Positions 10,825 to 20,274 of a stretch of 64,000 nt of DNA are shown here, piece by piece. How positions within the stretch are numbered: the stretch's first letter is position 1; each line of letters begins with the position of its first letter. The DNA lies in contig CAWKNP010000004.1 in the NCBI GenBank assembly GCA_963851105.1, positions 372,001 through 436,000 on the forward strand, in the 5' to 3' direction. The notes beneath the pieces were generated by a model. The model did no database searches and was not told where the DNA came from. It was given only the letters and a program-made list of their open reading frames with translations. This DNA comes from DATARN01 sp963851105. Its GTDB lineage: Bacteria; Actinomycetota; Acidimicrobiia; Acidimicrobiales; Palsa-688. Made by a program: the position numbers and the translations under genes.

Positions 10825-12024
10825 GTGAGCGCCACCTCGATGCGAGCCCTCGACGGCGATCTCGCGGTGGACGCCGCCAGCGGCGACGCCGGCGCCTACG
10901 CCAACCTCTACCACCGCCACATCACCGCCGCCTGGCGTCTGGCCCAGGCCACCGCTCCATCAGCCGACGCCGCCGCCAAGGCCACGACCAACGCCTTCGT
11001 CCGGGTGGTTCGCCTCGTCGGCCGGGGCCGTGACGACGTCGCCGACCAGTTCCGCCACCACCTGCTGGCGGCGGTCTACCGCGACGCCCGCTCTGGCTCC
11101 GACCAGTCCCAGCCGGCCAGCCCACGAGCCGCGGGCGTGATCGGTTCGTTCGCCAAGCTGCCGGCCCGATGGCGCGCCGCGTTGTGGCTGCAGGAAGTCG
11201 AGCAGCTCCCGGCGACGCTCGTCGGGCCCATCCTCGGAGTATCCAGCGCCGCCGCCGTCCAGTTGAAAAAAAGGGCGCTCGGTGGCCTCGAGCATCGCGT
11301 GGTCCAAGGGGGCGGCAGCCTCCCGCTCCCCGACCTGGCCACCGCGCTGGCGGCGACCATGGCGCCCCTGCCCCCCGAGGTCCAGGCAAAAACCGAGGCC
11401 CGGTGGAAGCGGGCCGTGGCCCGCGACCGGCGCTCCGGGGGATGGGTCGGATCCCGAGCGACCGGCCCCCTGGCACTATGCGCCGCCGCCCTGTGCGTAG
11501 CCGGGCTGGTCGGGCTGGCGGTTGTCAGCCCGAAGGTGGTGCAGGGTCATTTCACCGCCGCGCCGGGACCCGCGGCGCCCGCGGCGGCAGCCCCCGCCGT
11601 GGTTGTCCCGGCGGCAGGCACGCCTGCTCCCGCCGTCTCGGCTTCTGGCAGCGAGGCCGCCCGGGGACCCCAGCTCATCGCGACCCAGCCGGCGCCAGTC
11701 ACACCCGTCACGGTGGCGACCACCGCGCCGCCGGTCACCATCGCGGTGGTGCCCCTGACCGTGCCCACCACCCTGGCGCCGGTCACCGCCCCGCCTGTCG
11801 TCACCCCGCCCGTGGTCACCCCGCCGGTGGTCACCCCGCCGGTGGTGACCCCGCCCGCCACCACTCCCGCGCTGCAAGTTGGCCTCAACTTGGGGGTCGT
11901 CGCGGTCAACGTCGGCCTCGGCCCCAACTCGTGCACCGGCGTGAACCTCCTCGGCATCAAGGTCGGTTGCACGACATCGGGCCCCGGCCTGTCGCTCGGG
12001 GGCACCCTCCTGGGCGGCAAGTAA
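10825..12024 (+). CDS. ECF sigma-like domain fused to a membrane anchor and Pro/Thr-rich tail
   Basis: A 399-residue protein. Residues 15-85 resemble sigma region 2 (GDAGAYANLYHRHITAAWRL). Residues 108-160 resemble sigma region 4 with a helix-turn-helix (LPARWRAALWLQEVEQLPA, then LGVSSAAAVQLKKRA). A hydrophobic segment follows (about 213-235), then an Ala/Pro/Thr-rich stretch with four PPVVT repeats and a small C-terminal domain with two Cys (SCTGVNLLGIKVGC). The layout suggests a membrane-tethered regulator with DNA-binding parts inside and a tail outside. Many residues normally contacting the -10 element look eroded, so it may be a degenerate sigma used as an anti-sigma or sensor. The start is GTG 10825; ATG 10840 is the alternative. 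Confidence 0.7.
   Translation: MSATSMRALDGDLAVDAASGDAGAYANLYHRHITAAWRLAQATAPSADAAAKATTNAFVRVVRLVGRGRDDVADQFRHHLLAAVYRDARSGSDQSQPASPRAAGVIGSFAKLPARWRAALWLQEVEQLPATLVGPILGVSSAAAVQLKKRALGGLEHRVVQGGGSLPLPDLATALAATMAPLPPEVQAKTEARWKRAVARDRRSGGWVGSRATGPLALCAAALCVAGLVGLAVVSPKVVQGHFTAAPGPAAPAAAAPAVVVPAAGTPAPAVSASGSEAARGPQLIATQPAPVTPVTVATTAPPVTIAVVPLTVPTTLAPVTAPPVVTPPVVTPPVVTPPVVTPPATTPALQVGLNLGVVAVNVGLGPNSCTGVNLLGIKVGCTTSGPGLSLGGTLLGGK
11791..11850 (+). repeat. Four 15-base repeats encoding PPVVT
   Basis: Four tandem 15-mers (CCGCC-x-GT-x-GT-x-ACC type) encode PPVVT x4 in the extracytoplasmic linker of the sigma-like membrane protein. Confidence 0.9.
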
Positions 12025-12026
12025 CC

Positions 12027-12045
12027 CCAGGGCGTCCCGCCCTGG
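12027..12045 (+). terminator. Hairpin after the sigma-like gene
   Basis: CCAGGGCG / CGCCCTGG, an 8-bp perfect stem with a 3-base loop beginning three bases after the stop. There is no U-tract. It is a plausible GC-rich terminator. Confidence 0.5.
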
Positions 12046-12090
12046 TCGCAAACTCCGCTCCCGAGCCACCGGTGGGACAAGGGTGGGACA

Positions 12091-12140
12091 AGGGGTAGCG
12101 CGATTTCCGTCGTGTACACAGCCGAAATCGCGCTACCCCT
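12091..12140. repeat. Perfect 17-bp inverted repeat with a palindromic loop
   Basis: The left arm 12091-12107 (AGGGGTAGCGCGATTTC) and right arm 12124-12140 are perfect reverse complements, with a 16-base loop containing the 8-base palindrome GTGTACAC (12112-12119). It lies 35 bases upstream of the TAGCGT box proposed for the GH2 gene. It has no U-tract and is separate from the terminator hairpin at 12027. It could be an operator, an antiterminator or a REP-like element. Confidence 0.85.
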
Positions 12141-12174
12141 CGACGGTCCAGGGGGAGCGGAGCCCCCCGTGTCG

Positions 12175-12180
12175 TAGCGT
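12175..12180 (+). promoter_or_regulatory. Candidate leaderless -10 box for the GH2-sdh genes
   Basis: TAGCGT seven bases before ATG 12188. If real, it would drive the GH2 gene and, through overlapping genes, sdhCAB. Confidence 0.5.
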
Positions 12181-12187
12181 GCGGGTG

Positions 12188-14293
12188 ATGGAGCTGGGGG
12201 GCGATTGGCGGGCCATGCCTGCCGACGACGACCTGCGGCGCCTCTTCCCCGACCCCGAGCTGGACGACGGCCACTGGGCCACGATCGGCGTTCCCCACCA
12301 CTGGCGCTCCTGCGAGGACTTCGCCACCTCCGACGGGCCCATCCTGTATCGGCGCCGCTTCGCGAAGTCGGCCCCGGTGCACCCCCGGCGCCGGAGCTGG
12401 CTGCAGTTCGACGGCCTCTTCTATCAGGGCGATGCCTGGTTGGACGGGTCGTACCTGGGGGACACCGAGGGCTACTTTTTCCCCCATTGCTTTGAAGTGA
12501 CCGACGCCCTGGCAACCAGGTCCGAACACCTCCTGGCTCTCGAGCTCACCTGCGACCGGCCCCGTGACAAGACGGCCAAGCGCAACCTGACCGGGGTGTT
12601 CCAGGACTGGGACTGCTTCGATCAGGACTGGAACCCCGGCGGCATCTGGCGGCCCGTGCGCCTCTTCGAGACCGGCGCAGTGCGTATCGCGGGACTGCGG
12701 GTGCTGTGCATCGACGCCGGCGAGCAGCGGGCGACGGTCGAGGTCCGGGCGAGCCTCGAGGCGGCGGAGGCAGGCCCGATCTCGGTCACGACCACCATCG
12801 GGCGAACGGGAGGCCCGAGCGCGGCGCGCCTCGAGGCCGAGCATTCCCTGGCCGCGGGTCGCAACGAGGTCCGGTGGCGCCTCGCAGTCGACCAACCTGA
12901 CCTCTGGTGGCCCCACGCCCTCGGCGACCAGCCGCTGTACGACGTGGCGGTCCGCGTCGGCCCCGCCGACGACGCCAGCGACACCCGCACCGTGCGGACC
13001 GGCCTGCGGCGCTTCCAGATGAAGAACTTCGTCGCCACCGTCAACGGGGAGCGCCTTTTCCTCAAGGGTGCCAATCAGGGCCCGACCAAGCGGGAGCTGG
13101 GCGAGGCCACCGCCGAGCAGCTCGAGGGCGACGTGCTCGTCGCCCGCCGGGCAGGACTCGACCTGCTGCGGGTGCACGGCCACATCACCCGGCCCGAGTT
13201 CTACGATGCCGCCGACCGCCACGGCGTACTGCTGTGGCAGGACCTGCCCCTGCAGTGGGGCTACTCGGGCGTCCGGGCGCAAGCGATCCGCCAGGCTGGC
13301 GAGGCGGTCGGCGTCCTCGGCCACCACCCGTCGCTGGCGGTGTGGTGCGGCCACAACGAGCCTCTGGCCATCACCCATCCCGCCCGTCGCCGCCAGTTCC
13401 TGGCGCGCCAACTCCTGCCCACTTGGAACAAGTCGATCCTCGACCGCTCGATCCACCGGGCACTGGAGAAAGCGGACGGCTCCCGGCCGGTCGTGGCCCA
13501 TTCCGGCGTCCTGCCCCACCCGGCGTGGGGCACCGACAGCCACCTCTACTACGGCTGGTACCTGGGGGAGGAAAGGGATTTCCCGACGGTGCTGGCACGG
13601 GTACCGGTCCTGGGCCGCTTCGTTTCGGAGTTCGGCGCCCAGGCGGTGCCGACCGACGCCCCCTTTTGCCAGCCCGCGCAGTGGCCCGACCTTGACTGGC
13701 CGACCCTCGAATCCAAACACGGCCTGCAAAAAGAACGGTTCGACCGCTACGTGCCTCCGGCCGCGTTCGCCACCTTCGACGCCTGGCGCGACGCCACCCA
13801 GGAGTACCAGGCCACGGTCATCCGCTTCCACATTGAGACCCTGCGCCGCCTCAAGTACCGCCCGACCGGGGGTTTCTGCCAGTTCCTGTTGGGCGACGGC
13901 CAGCCGGCGGTCAGCTGGTCGGTGCTCGACGACCAGCGCCGGCCAAAGGCGGCGTTCGCCGCCCTCACCAAGGCTTGCGCTCCGGTCATCGTCGTCGCCG
14001 ACCGTCCCGCCGCGACCTACCAGCCGGGTGAGGCCATCCACCTCGCCGTGCACGTGGTGAGCGACAGGCGGGTCCCGATCATCGACGCCCGGGTCCACGC
14101 CGCCCTCGAGTGGCCCGGGGGCTGCCGGACCTGGCAGTTCGAGGGGCCGGTGCCAGCCGACAGCTGTGCCCTGGTCGGGACGATCTCCACGCCCGCGCCC
14201 ACCGTCGATGGGCCGCTACTCCTCGACCTGGTCCTAACGTGGTCAGAAGGTGAAGTACGAAATAGCTACCTCAGCCGTATAGCGCCCCGATGA
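12188..14293 (+). CDS. Glycoside hydrolase family 2 protein (beta-mannosidase-like)
   Basis: A 701-residue retaining glycosidase of the GH2 clan. The N-terminal sugar-binding jelly roll (about 1-165) contains DGPILYRRRF and WLDGSYLGDTEGYFFP. An immunoglobulin-like domain follows, then a TIM barrel from about 280. The acid/base is Glu391 in WCGHNEP and the nucleophile is Glu481 in FVSEFGAQA. No signal peptide is visible, so it is probably cytosolic and would act on imported oligosaccharides. The closest feel is beta-mannosidase, but specificity is not certain. ATG 12188 gives MELGGDWRAM with a TAGCGT box 7 bases upstream. Its stop overlaps the sdhC start (ATGA), an unexpected coupling. Confidence 0.82.
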   Translation: MELGGDWRAMPADDDLRRLFPDPELDDGHWATIGVPHHWRSCEDFATSDGPILYRRRFAKSAPVHPRRRSWLQFDGLFYQGDAWLDGSYLGDTEGYFFPHCFEVTDALATRSEHLLALELTCDRPRDKTAKRNLTGVFQDWDCFDQDWNPGGIWRPVRLFETGAVRIAGLRVLCIDAGEQRATVEVRASLEAAEAGPISVTTTIGRTGGPSAARLEAEHSLAAGRNEVRWRLAVDQPDLWWPHALGDQPLYDVAVRVGPADDASDTRTVRTGLRRFQMKNFVATVNGERLFLKGANQGPTKRELGEATAEQLEGDVLVARRAGLDLLRVHGHITRPEFYDAADRHGVLLWQDLPLQWGYSGVRAQAIRQAGEAVGVLGHHPSLAVWCGHNEPLAITHPARRRQFLARQLLPTWNKSILDRSIHRALEKADGSRPVVAHSGVLPHPAWGTDSHLYYGWYLGEERDFPTVLARVPVLGRFVSEFGAQAVPTDAPFCQPAQWPDLDWPTLESKHGLQKERFDRYVPPAAFATFDAWRDATQEYQATVIRFHIETLRRLKYRPTGGFCQFLLGDGQPAVSWSVLDDQRRPKAAFAALTKACAPVIVVADRPAATYQPGEAIHLAVHVVSDRRVPIIDARVHAALEWPGGCRTWQFEGPVPADSCALVGTISTPAPTVDGPLLLDLVLTWSEGEVRNSYLSRIAPR

Positions 14294-14978
14294 CAACCAC
14301 CATCGAGGCTCCGCCCCTTTACAGAACTTCCATCGGCAAGAAGATGCTGATGGCGGGCAGCGGGCTGGTCATCTTGCTGTGGTTGATCGGGCACATGCTC
14401 GGCAACCTCAAGGTCTGGCTGAACCAACGGGAGTTCAACAGCTACGCGGAATTCCTCCGTCGCATGGGCGAACCGATCGTTCCCCACAGCGTGCTGCTGT
14501 GGGCCATCCGTGCCGTGCTGAGCGTGGCGTTCGTCGTCCACGTGTACCTCGCCATCGATTTGTCCTTGCAAAACCGAAGGGCCCGCCACGTCCGCTATGT
14601 CCACCCGGAGCACGTCCAGGCGGACGTGCCCGCGCTCACCATGCGCTGGGGTGGCCTGGCGCTCGGCCTGTTCGTCATCTTCCATCTGGCCAACTTCACC
14701 TGGGGCTGGATCCATCCCGGCTACCGATTCGTACGGGGGGCGGTGTACCAAAACGTGGTCGGCAACTTCGACCAGTGGTGGCTCGTCGTCCTTTACGCCG
14801 CCGCCATGGTTGCGCTCGCGCTGCACATCTACCACGGCACCTGGAGCACCTTTCAGACCTTCGGCGCCAACAGCCGGCGGTGGGACCGTCTCATCCGCCG
14901 CGGCGCCAGCACCCTGGCGGTGGTGATGTTCGTGGGCTTCATGTCGGTCCCGATCGGCGTGCTGGTGGGGGCGATCCA

Positions 14979-14982
<4 letters not shown>
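14290..14982 (+). CDS. sdhC: Succinate dehydrogenase cytochrome b subunit
   Basis: A 230-residue membrane anchor of complex II. Five hydrophobic segments are visible (LMAGSGLVILLWLIGHMLG; LLWAIRAVLSVAFVVHVYL; LALGLFVIFHLANFTW; LVVLYAAAMVALALHIYH; LAVVMFVGFMSVPIGVLVG). His residues in the helices suit two b hemes. This five-helix single-anchor form is the type found in Bacillus and many actinobacteria, where one SdhC replaces SdhC plus SdhD. It overlaps the GH2 stop upstream and the sdhA start downstream, both ATGA. Confidence 0.9.
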
Positions 14983-16972
<1,990 letters not shown>

Positions 16973-16976
<4 letters not shown>

Positions 16977-17795
16977 GCACCGTCACGAAGACCGAGAGGA
17001 CTCCGAGGGGGTCCGAGTCCGAGACCGAGACCCTGAGCCTGACGCTGCACGTCTGGCGCCAGCCGGGACCCGACGCCCCCGGCTCCATGGTCCGCTACGA
17101 AGCCCCGGGCATCAGCACCCACATGTCGTTCCTGGAGATGCTGGATGTGGTCAATGAACGGCTCATCCGGGCGGGGGAAGATCCCATCGCCTTCGACCAC
17201 GACTGCCGCGAGGGAATCTGCGGCACGTGCGGGCTGGTCATCAACGGGATCGCCCACGGACCTCAGGGCGCGACAACGACGTGCCAGCTCCACATGCGGC
17301 ACTTCCGCGACGGCGACACCATCTTCATCGAGCCTTGGCGGGCGGGCCCGTTCCCGGTCATCAAGGACCTTGTCGTCGACCGCGGCGCCCTCGACCGGAT
17401 CATCGAGGCGGGCGGCTTCGTCACCGCGCCGACAGGTAGCGCGGCCGAAGCCAACGCCACGCTCGTGCCCAAGGAGCACGCCGACGTGGCCTTCGACAAC
17501 GCGGCCGTGCATCGGTTGCGGGGCCTGCGTGGCCGCCTGCCCCAATGCCTCGGCCATGTTGTTCACCGCCGCCAAGATCTCGCATCTGGCCGCCCTTCCC
17601 CAAGGCCAGCCAGAGCGGGAGAGGCGCACGCTGGCGATGGTGGCGACGCAGGACTCCTTGGGGTTCGGCGGCTGCACCAACATCGGCGAGTGCGCGGCTG
17701 TGTGCCCGAAGGAGATCCCGATGGAGTCGATCGCCCGCCTGAACCGAGAATTGCTCCGCGCATCGCTCAAGCGAGGCCGTTCTCGGCGCATGTGA
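16973..17795 (+). CDS. sdhB: Succinate dehydrogenase iron-sulfur subunit, interrupted by one extra base
   Basis: Complex II electron-transfer subunit. The N-terminal half, in the frame of ATG 16973, holds the 2Fe-2S ligands (CREGICGTCGLVING, then TTTCQLH). The C-terminal half holds CIGCGACVAACPN and CTNIGECAAVCP for the 4Fe-4S and 3Fe-4S clusters but lies in the next frame. The break is at about 17507: after codons for FDNAA an extra G precedes the TGC of the first cluster Cys. Total length is 3n+1, and removing one base gives a normal ~273-residue SdhB. Read literally, the protein loses two clusters. A sequencing or assembly error is the simplest explanation, but a real lesion cannot be excluded. 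Confidence 0.88.
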
Positions 17796-17812
17796 GGTTT
17801 CTTGGCATCACC

Positions 17813-17832
17813 TGGTGCCATATATCGCACCA
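17813..17832. terminator. Hairpin between convergent sdhB and the 17841-18539 gene
   Basis: TGGTGC / GCACCA with an 8-base AT-rich loop, lying between two convergent stop codons. The stem is short and the call weak. Confidence 0.35.
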
Positions 17833-17840
17833 AATGGTGC

Positions 17841-18539
17841 TCAGAATGGCGCAACCCATTGCGACCACCCTGCAGGGGTGAGGGCCCGCATGAGGTGGGC
17901 CCGGCGGCCGTCGGGACCGACCAGCAGTAGCGGGGCCAGCGCGAGGGCACCGCCAACCGCCTCGCCGGCCGGCGCCGACCACCAGTCCTGGATCCCCCAC
18001 CGGTGGTCGCGGCAACCCGGGCCGTCGAAGTCGATTGTCTCGTCGCCGACGAGGATCTCGCCGCTGACCCGGCACTGCTGCCAGTAGCCGTCCGCCAGGC
18101 GGCGGGCGGGAGTGATCGCCTCCCACTCCAGGTCGTAGCCCAGGCCGATCAGGTCGCCCCGCTCGCTGCGCAGCGCTTCGAGCGGATCGTCAAGGGCGAT
18201 GGCGAACGCCTCCAGCCCAACCGACCAGTGGTCGAGAGGCGTCTCACAGTTGATCGCCGACCAGATGCCCGGGCCCCGGACCTCCAGGTCCCGGCTGCGC
18301 TCCAGTTGGAGGTCGGGGTCATTCACCATGACCAGCCGCCGGCCGGCGCCCACCAGGGCCGCCCAGTACCAGGCGGTGCCGAGATGGGGATAGCTGGTGA
18401 GGCGGACGTAGCCTCCGAGGGAGCCGTCGGCGGCCGCGAAGTCGAAGTACCACGACTCCGCCCACAGCAGTTCGGCGCCTGGGCGGTGACGGCCCTCGTT
18501 GGTCGCGTCGACGTCGGACACAACGGGCACGGTAGCCAC
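17841..18539 (-). CDS. Conserved hypothetical protein, hydroxyneurosporene-synthase/lipocalin-like
   Basis: About 230 residues, no signal peptide or membrane segment. It is rich in aromatic beta-type segments: ELLWAESWYFDFAAADGSLG, HLGTAWYWAALVGAG, WSVGLEAFAIALDDPLEAL and a C-terminal DGPGCRDHRWGIQDWW. That last motif resembles the D-H-S-W-G-x-R-D-W signature of hydroxyneurosporene-synthase-like and related putative carbohydrate/lipid-binding beta-barrel families common in mycobacteria and Acidimicrobiia. No reaction can be assigned. Three in-frame GTG codons (18539, 18530, 18521) could start it. A longer in-frame reading to 18887 would overlap the divergent SCP2-like gene and is rejected. 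Confidence 0.6.
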   Translation of the reverse strand: MATVPVVSDVDATNEGRHRPGAELLWAESWYFDFAAADGSLGGYVRLTSYPHLGTAWYWAALVGAGRRLVMVNDPDLQLERSRDLEVRGPGIWSAINCETPLDHWSVGLEAFAIALDDPLEALRSERGDLIGLGYDLEWEAITPARRLADGYWQQCRVSGEILVGDETIDFDGPGCRDHRWGIQDWWSAPAGEAVGGALALAPLLLVGPDGRRAHLMRALTPAGWSQWVAPF

Positions 18540-18569
18540 AACCGCTCCGGCACTGGTAGACCTAAGGAC

Positions 18570-18950
18570 GTGGCGAACTATCTCAGCGACGAGTGGTTCG
18601 AGCAGGTGGGGGCGGCCGCCGACGAAGGCGCGGCCGAGGTTGCCCAGGCGACACTTGTGCTCCAGCACACCGTCATCGGCACCGCCGCCGGCGAGGTTTG
18701 TTACCACCTCCGCCTCGCCCCCGACGCCGCGGAAATCGTGCGGGGGCCAGCCGCCCATCCCGACGTCACCTTTTCCGAGGACTACGAGACCGCGGCCGCG
18801 GTGGCCAGTGGGGCATTGAGCGCCCCGGCGGCGCTGATCGCGGGGAGGATCCGCGTCGGTGGCGACATGGCGACGCTCATCGCCCACCCCGACGTCGTGG
18901 CCATCACCGATCTCGTCCCCGCGGCGGTACGGGCGGCGACGACGTACTGA
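18570..18950 (+). CDS. SCP2-type sterol/lipid-carrier domain protein
   Basis: 126 residues, beginning GTG 18570 (MANYLSDEWFEQVGAAADEG). The pattern of a start helix, then VCYHLRLAPDAAEIVRGPAAHPDVTFSEDYETAAAVASG and a closing helix with LIAGRIRVGGDMATLIAH, matches SCP2-like domains. These bind lipids or acyl-CoA in a hydrophobic pocket and often accompany lipid metabolism genes. AAGGA lies just before the start, and a TAGACC box lies 7 bases upstream. It is divergent from the beta-barrel-like gene 30 bases away, so the two may share control. Its stop overlaps the next gene (TGATG). Confidence 0.7.
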   Translation: MANYLSDEWFEQVGAAADEGAAEVAQATLVLQHTVIGTAAGEVCYHLRLAPDAAEIVRGPAAHPDVTFSEDYETAAAVASGALSAPAALIAGRIRVGGDMATLIAHPDVVAITDLVPAAVRAATTY

Positions 18951-19903
18951 TGGCCGGATCCCGCCCCAAGGCTCCCGGTTGGTACCCCGAGCCCGACATC
19001 CACCCCGGGGCCCGAAGCACCCTGCGGTACTGGAACGGGCGCCACTGGACCGACCGGCGCCGGCCCATGCCCATCCTCACGAGCCTCGACGTCGCCGGCG
19101 GACTCGGCCTGCCCGTCCGCCGCGTCCTCGAAGGGCCGGCCCGCATCGCCGAGCTTGCGGCCCCGGCGGCGGAGATTTCCGCTACCCGAGACGCCACCAC
19201 CGGCTTCACCGAGGGTCCCACGACGGCCGAGCCCCGCCGGGCCGATCTTCCGCTTGGCCCGGGCAGCGGGGGGCGAACACCTCCGGAACCGCCCTCGCCC
19301 GGCGGCGGGGGCGGCGGCGACGGCGGGGGCGGTGACGACGGCGGCGACCCTGCTTCGGGTGGCGCGCCCACCACCAAGAAGCGCAAGAAGAAGTGGTGGG
19401 TCTACGGCGGTGTGGCGGTTCTCGCGGCGGTGGCCGTCGCCCTCGCGGGCCAAGCCATGCGCCCGCCATCGCCCGGCCCGCGGGTCCTGACCGACATCAA
19501 CTTCGTGCGCCTCGCCAACTCCGACTGCGCCAAGACGATCCCCACTCTGCGGCCGCCCGACATCGGACCGCTGGGTACCCACATCACCGATGCCCAGGCC
19601 GCCGATCAGGTCGACAAGGCGGCGAACGGGCTCGACGACCTGGCCAACCGGTTGGGCCGCCTGCCCGCCCCCGATGTTGACCGGCCCCACATCATCGGCT
19701 GGCTGGACGGGTGGCACCAGTACGTGGCCGCGGGCCACGACTATGCCGCCGACCTGCGGCTGCACGGCTCGGCCGGCAAGCAGCCCGCCTCGCTGGCCCG
19801 GGGGGCCACCGCGGCCAAGGCGGTCGACAACTTCTCCCGGGCCAACGGCCTCAACGATTGCCTGTTCGCCTTCAATTACACGCCGGATCCCAGCCAGTTC
19901 TGA
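18950..19903 (+). CDS. DUF2510 membrane-anchored protein
   Basis: 317 residues. An N-terminal DUF2510 module (GWYPEPDIHPGARSTLRYWN, then GRHWTDRRRP) is followed by a Pro/Gly-rich linker and a basic patch KKRKKKWW. A single transmembrane helix follows at about 146-165 (VYGGVAVLAAVAVALAG), then an extracytoplasmic region of about 145 residues with two Cys (NSDCAKT, LNDCLFAF) that may pair. DUF2510 is a small Trp-rich actinobacterial domain of unknown role. The external domain is helical and I do not recognise it. It overlaps the SCP2-like gene by one base. Confidence 0.7.
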   Translation: MAGSRPKAPGWYPEPDIHPGARSTLRYWNGRHWTDRRRPMPILTSLDVAGGLGLPVRRVLEGPARIAELAAPAAEISATRDATTGFTEGPTTAEPRRADLPLGPGSGGRTPPEPPSPGGGGGGDGGGGDDGGDPASGGAPTTKKRKKKWWVYGGVAVLAAVAVALAGQAMRPPSPGPRVLTDINFVRLANSDCAKTIPTLRPPDIGPLGTHITDAQAADQVDKAANGLDDLANRLGRLPAPDVDRPHIIGWLDGWHQYVAAGHDYAADLRLHGSAGKQPASLARGATAAKAVDNFSRANGLNDCLFAFNYTPDPSQF

Positions 19904-19977
19904 TCTCTGGCTTCCCAGACTCTTACGTGGCCGCGATAGAGTTCGGTCATCGTTCTTTACCGCTCGGAGGTACCAGC

Positions 19978-20196
19978 GTGACCCTTGCCGAGGTGATCGA
20001 CGACCACTTCCTGATTCGCTACCGGGCCCTGCTCGACGCGGAAGACAAAGCGTTCGACGAGCTTGAGCACGCGTTCGAGGACGGGGATCGAGCCCACTTC
20101 CAGCAAGACCTCACCGAATGGCGCGCCGCCATCCAGCGCAAGCTCGATTACCTGCACCGCCTCGGCGTGGTGCTCCCCCCGGCCGTCGCCATCTAG
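19978..20196 (+). CDS. Small helical protein, 72 residues
   Basis: Starts with GTG 19978, seven bases after a good ribosome binding site (CGGAGG, 19965-19970), and ends at TAG 20196. The sequence MTLAEVIDDHFLIRYRALL continues into an acidic then Arg-rich amphipathic helix (FDELEHAFEDGDRAHFQQ, DLTEWRAAIQRKLDYLHRLG). No known domain is evident, and it contains no Cys or membrane segment. It may be a small adaptor or coiled-coil protein. The strong RBS and codon pattern argue that it is real. Confidence 0.6.
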   Translation: MTLAEVIDDHFLIRYRALLDAEDKAFDELEHAFEDGDRAHFQQDLTEWRAAIQRKLDYLHRLGVVLPPAVAI

Positions 20197-20203
20197 GCCT
20201 TCG

Positions 20204-20218
20204 CGGGCGGACCGCCCG
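20204..20218. terminator. Hairpin between convergent genes (19978-20196 gene and mdh)
   Basis: CGGGCGG-A-CCGCCCG, a near-perfect 15-base palindrome between the two stop codons. It has no U-tract. Confidence 0.4.
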
Positions 20219-20274
20219 TCTCCGCCAACGGCCGATGGTGGTCGTAGAACGCGACCATCAGGCCCATGGCTTCG

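Noticed and set aside
11957..14098. A 713-codon open frame on the minus strand opposite the GH2 gene
   Set aside because: It mirrors the third codon position of a GC-rich gene, has no domain pattern, and the plus-strand frame has clear GH2 motifs.
14379..14978. An upstream in-frame extension of SdhA
   Set aside because: It overlaps sdhC completely and is Arg/Pro-rich shadow sequence; ATG 14979 gives the normal start.
17501..17515. Programmed +1 frameshifting in sdhB
   Set aside because: No slippery codon followed by a stop or a stimulatory hairpin is visible; two other genes show the same one-base excess, which favours a technical cause.
18540..18887. A longer N-terminus for the 17841-18539 gene
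   Set aside because: It would run antisense through the SCP2-like gene and lacks beta-type residues.
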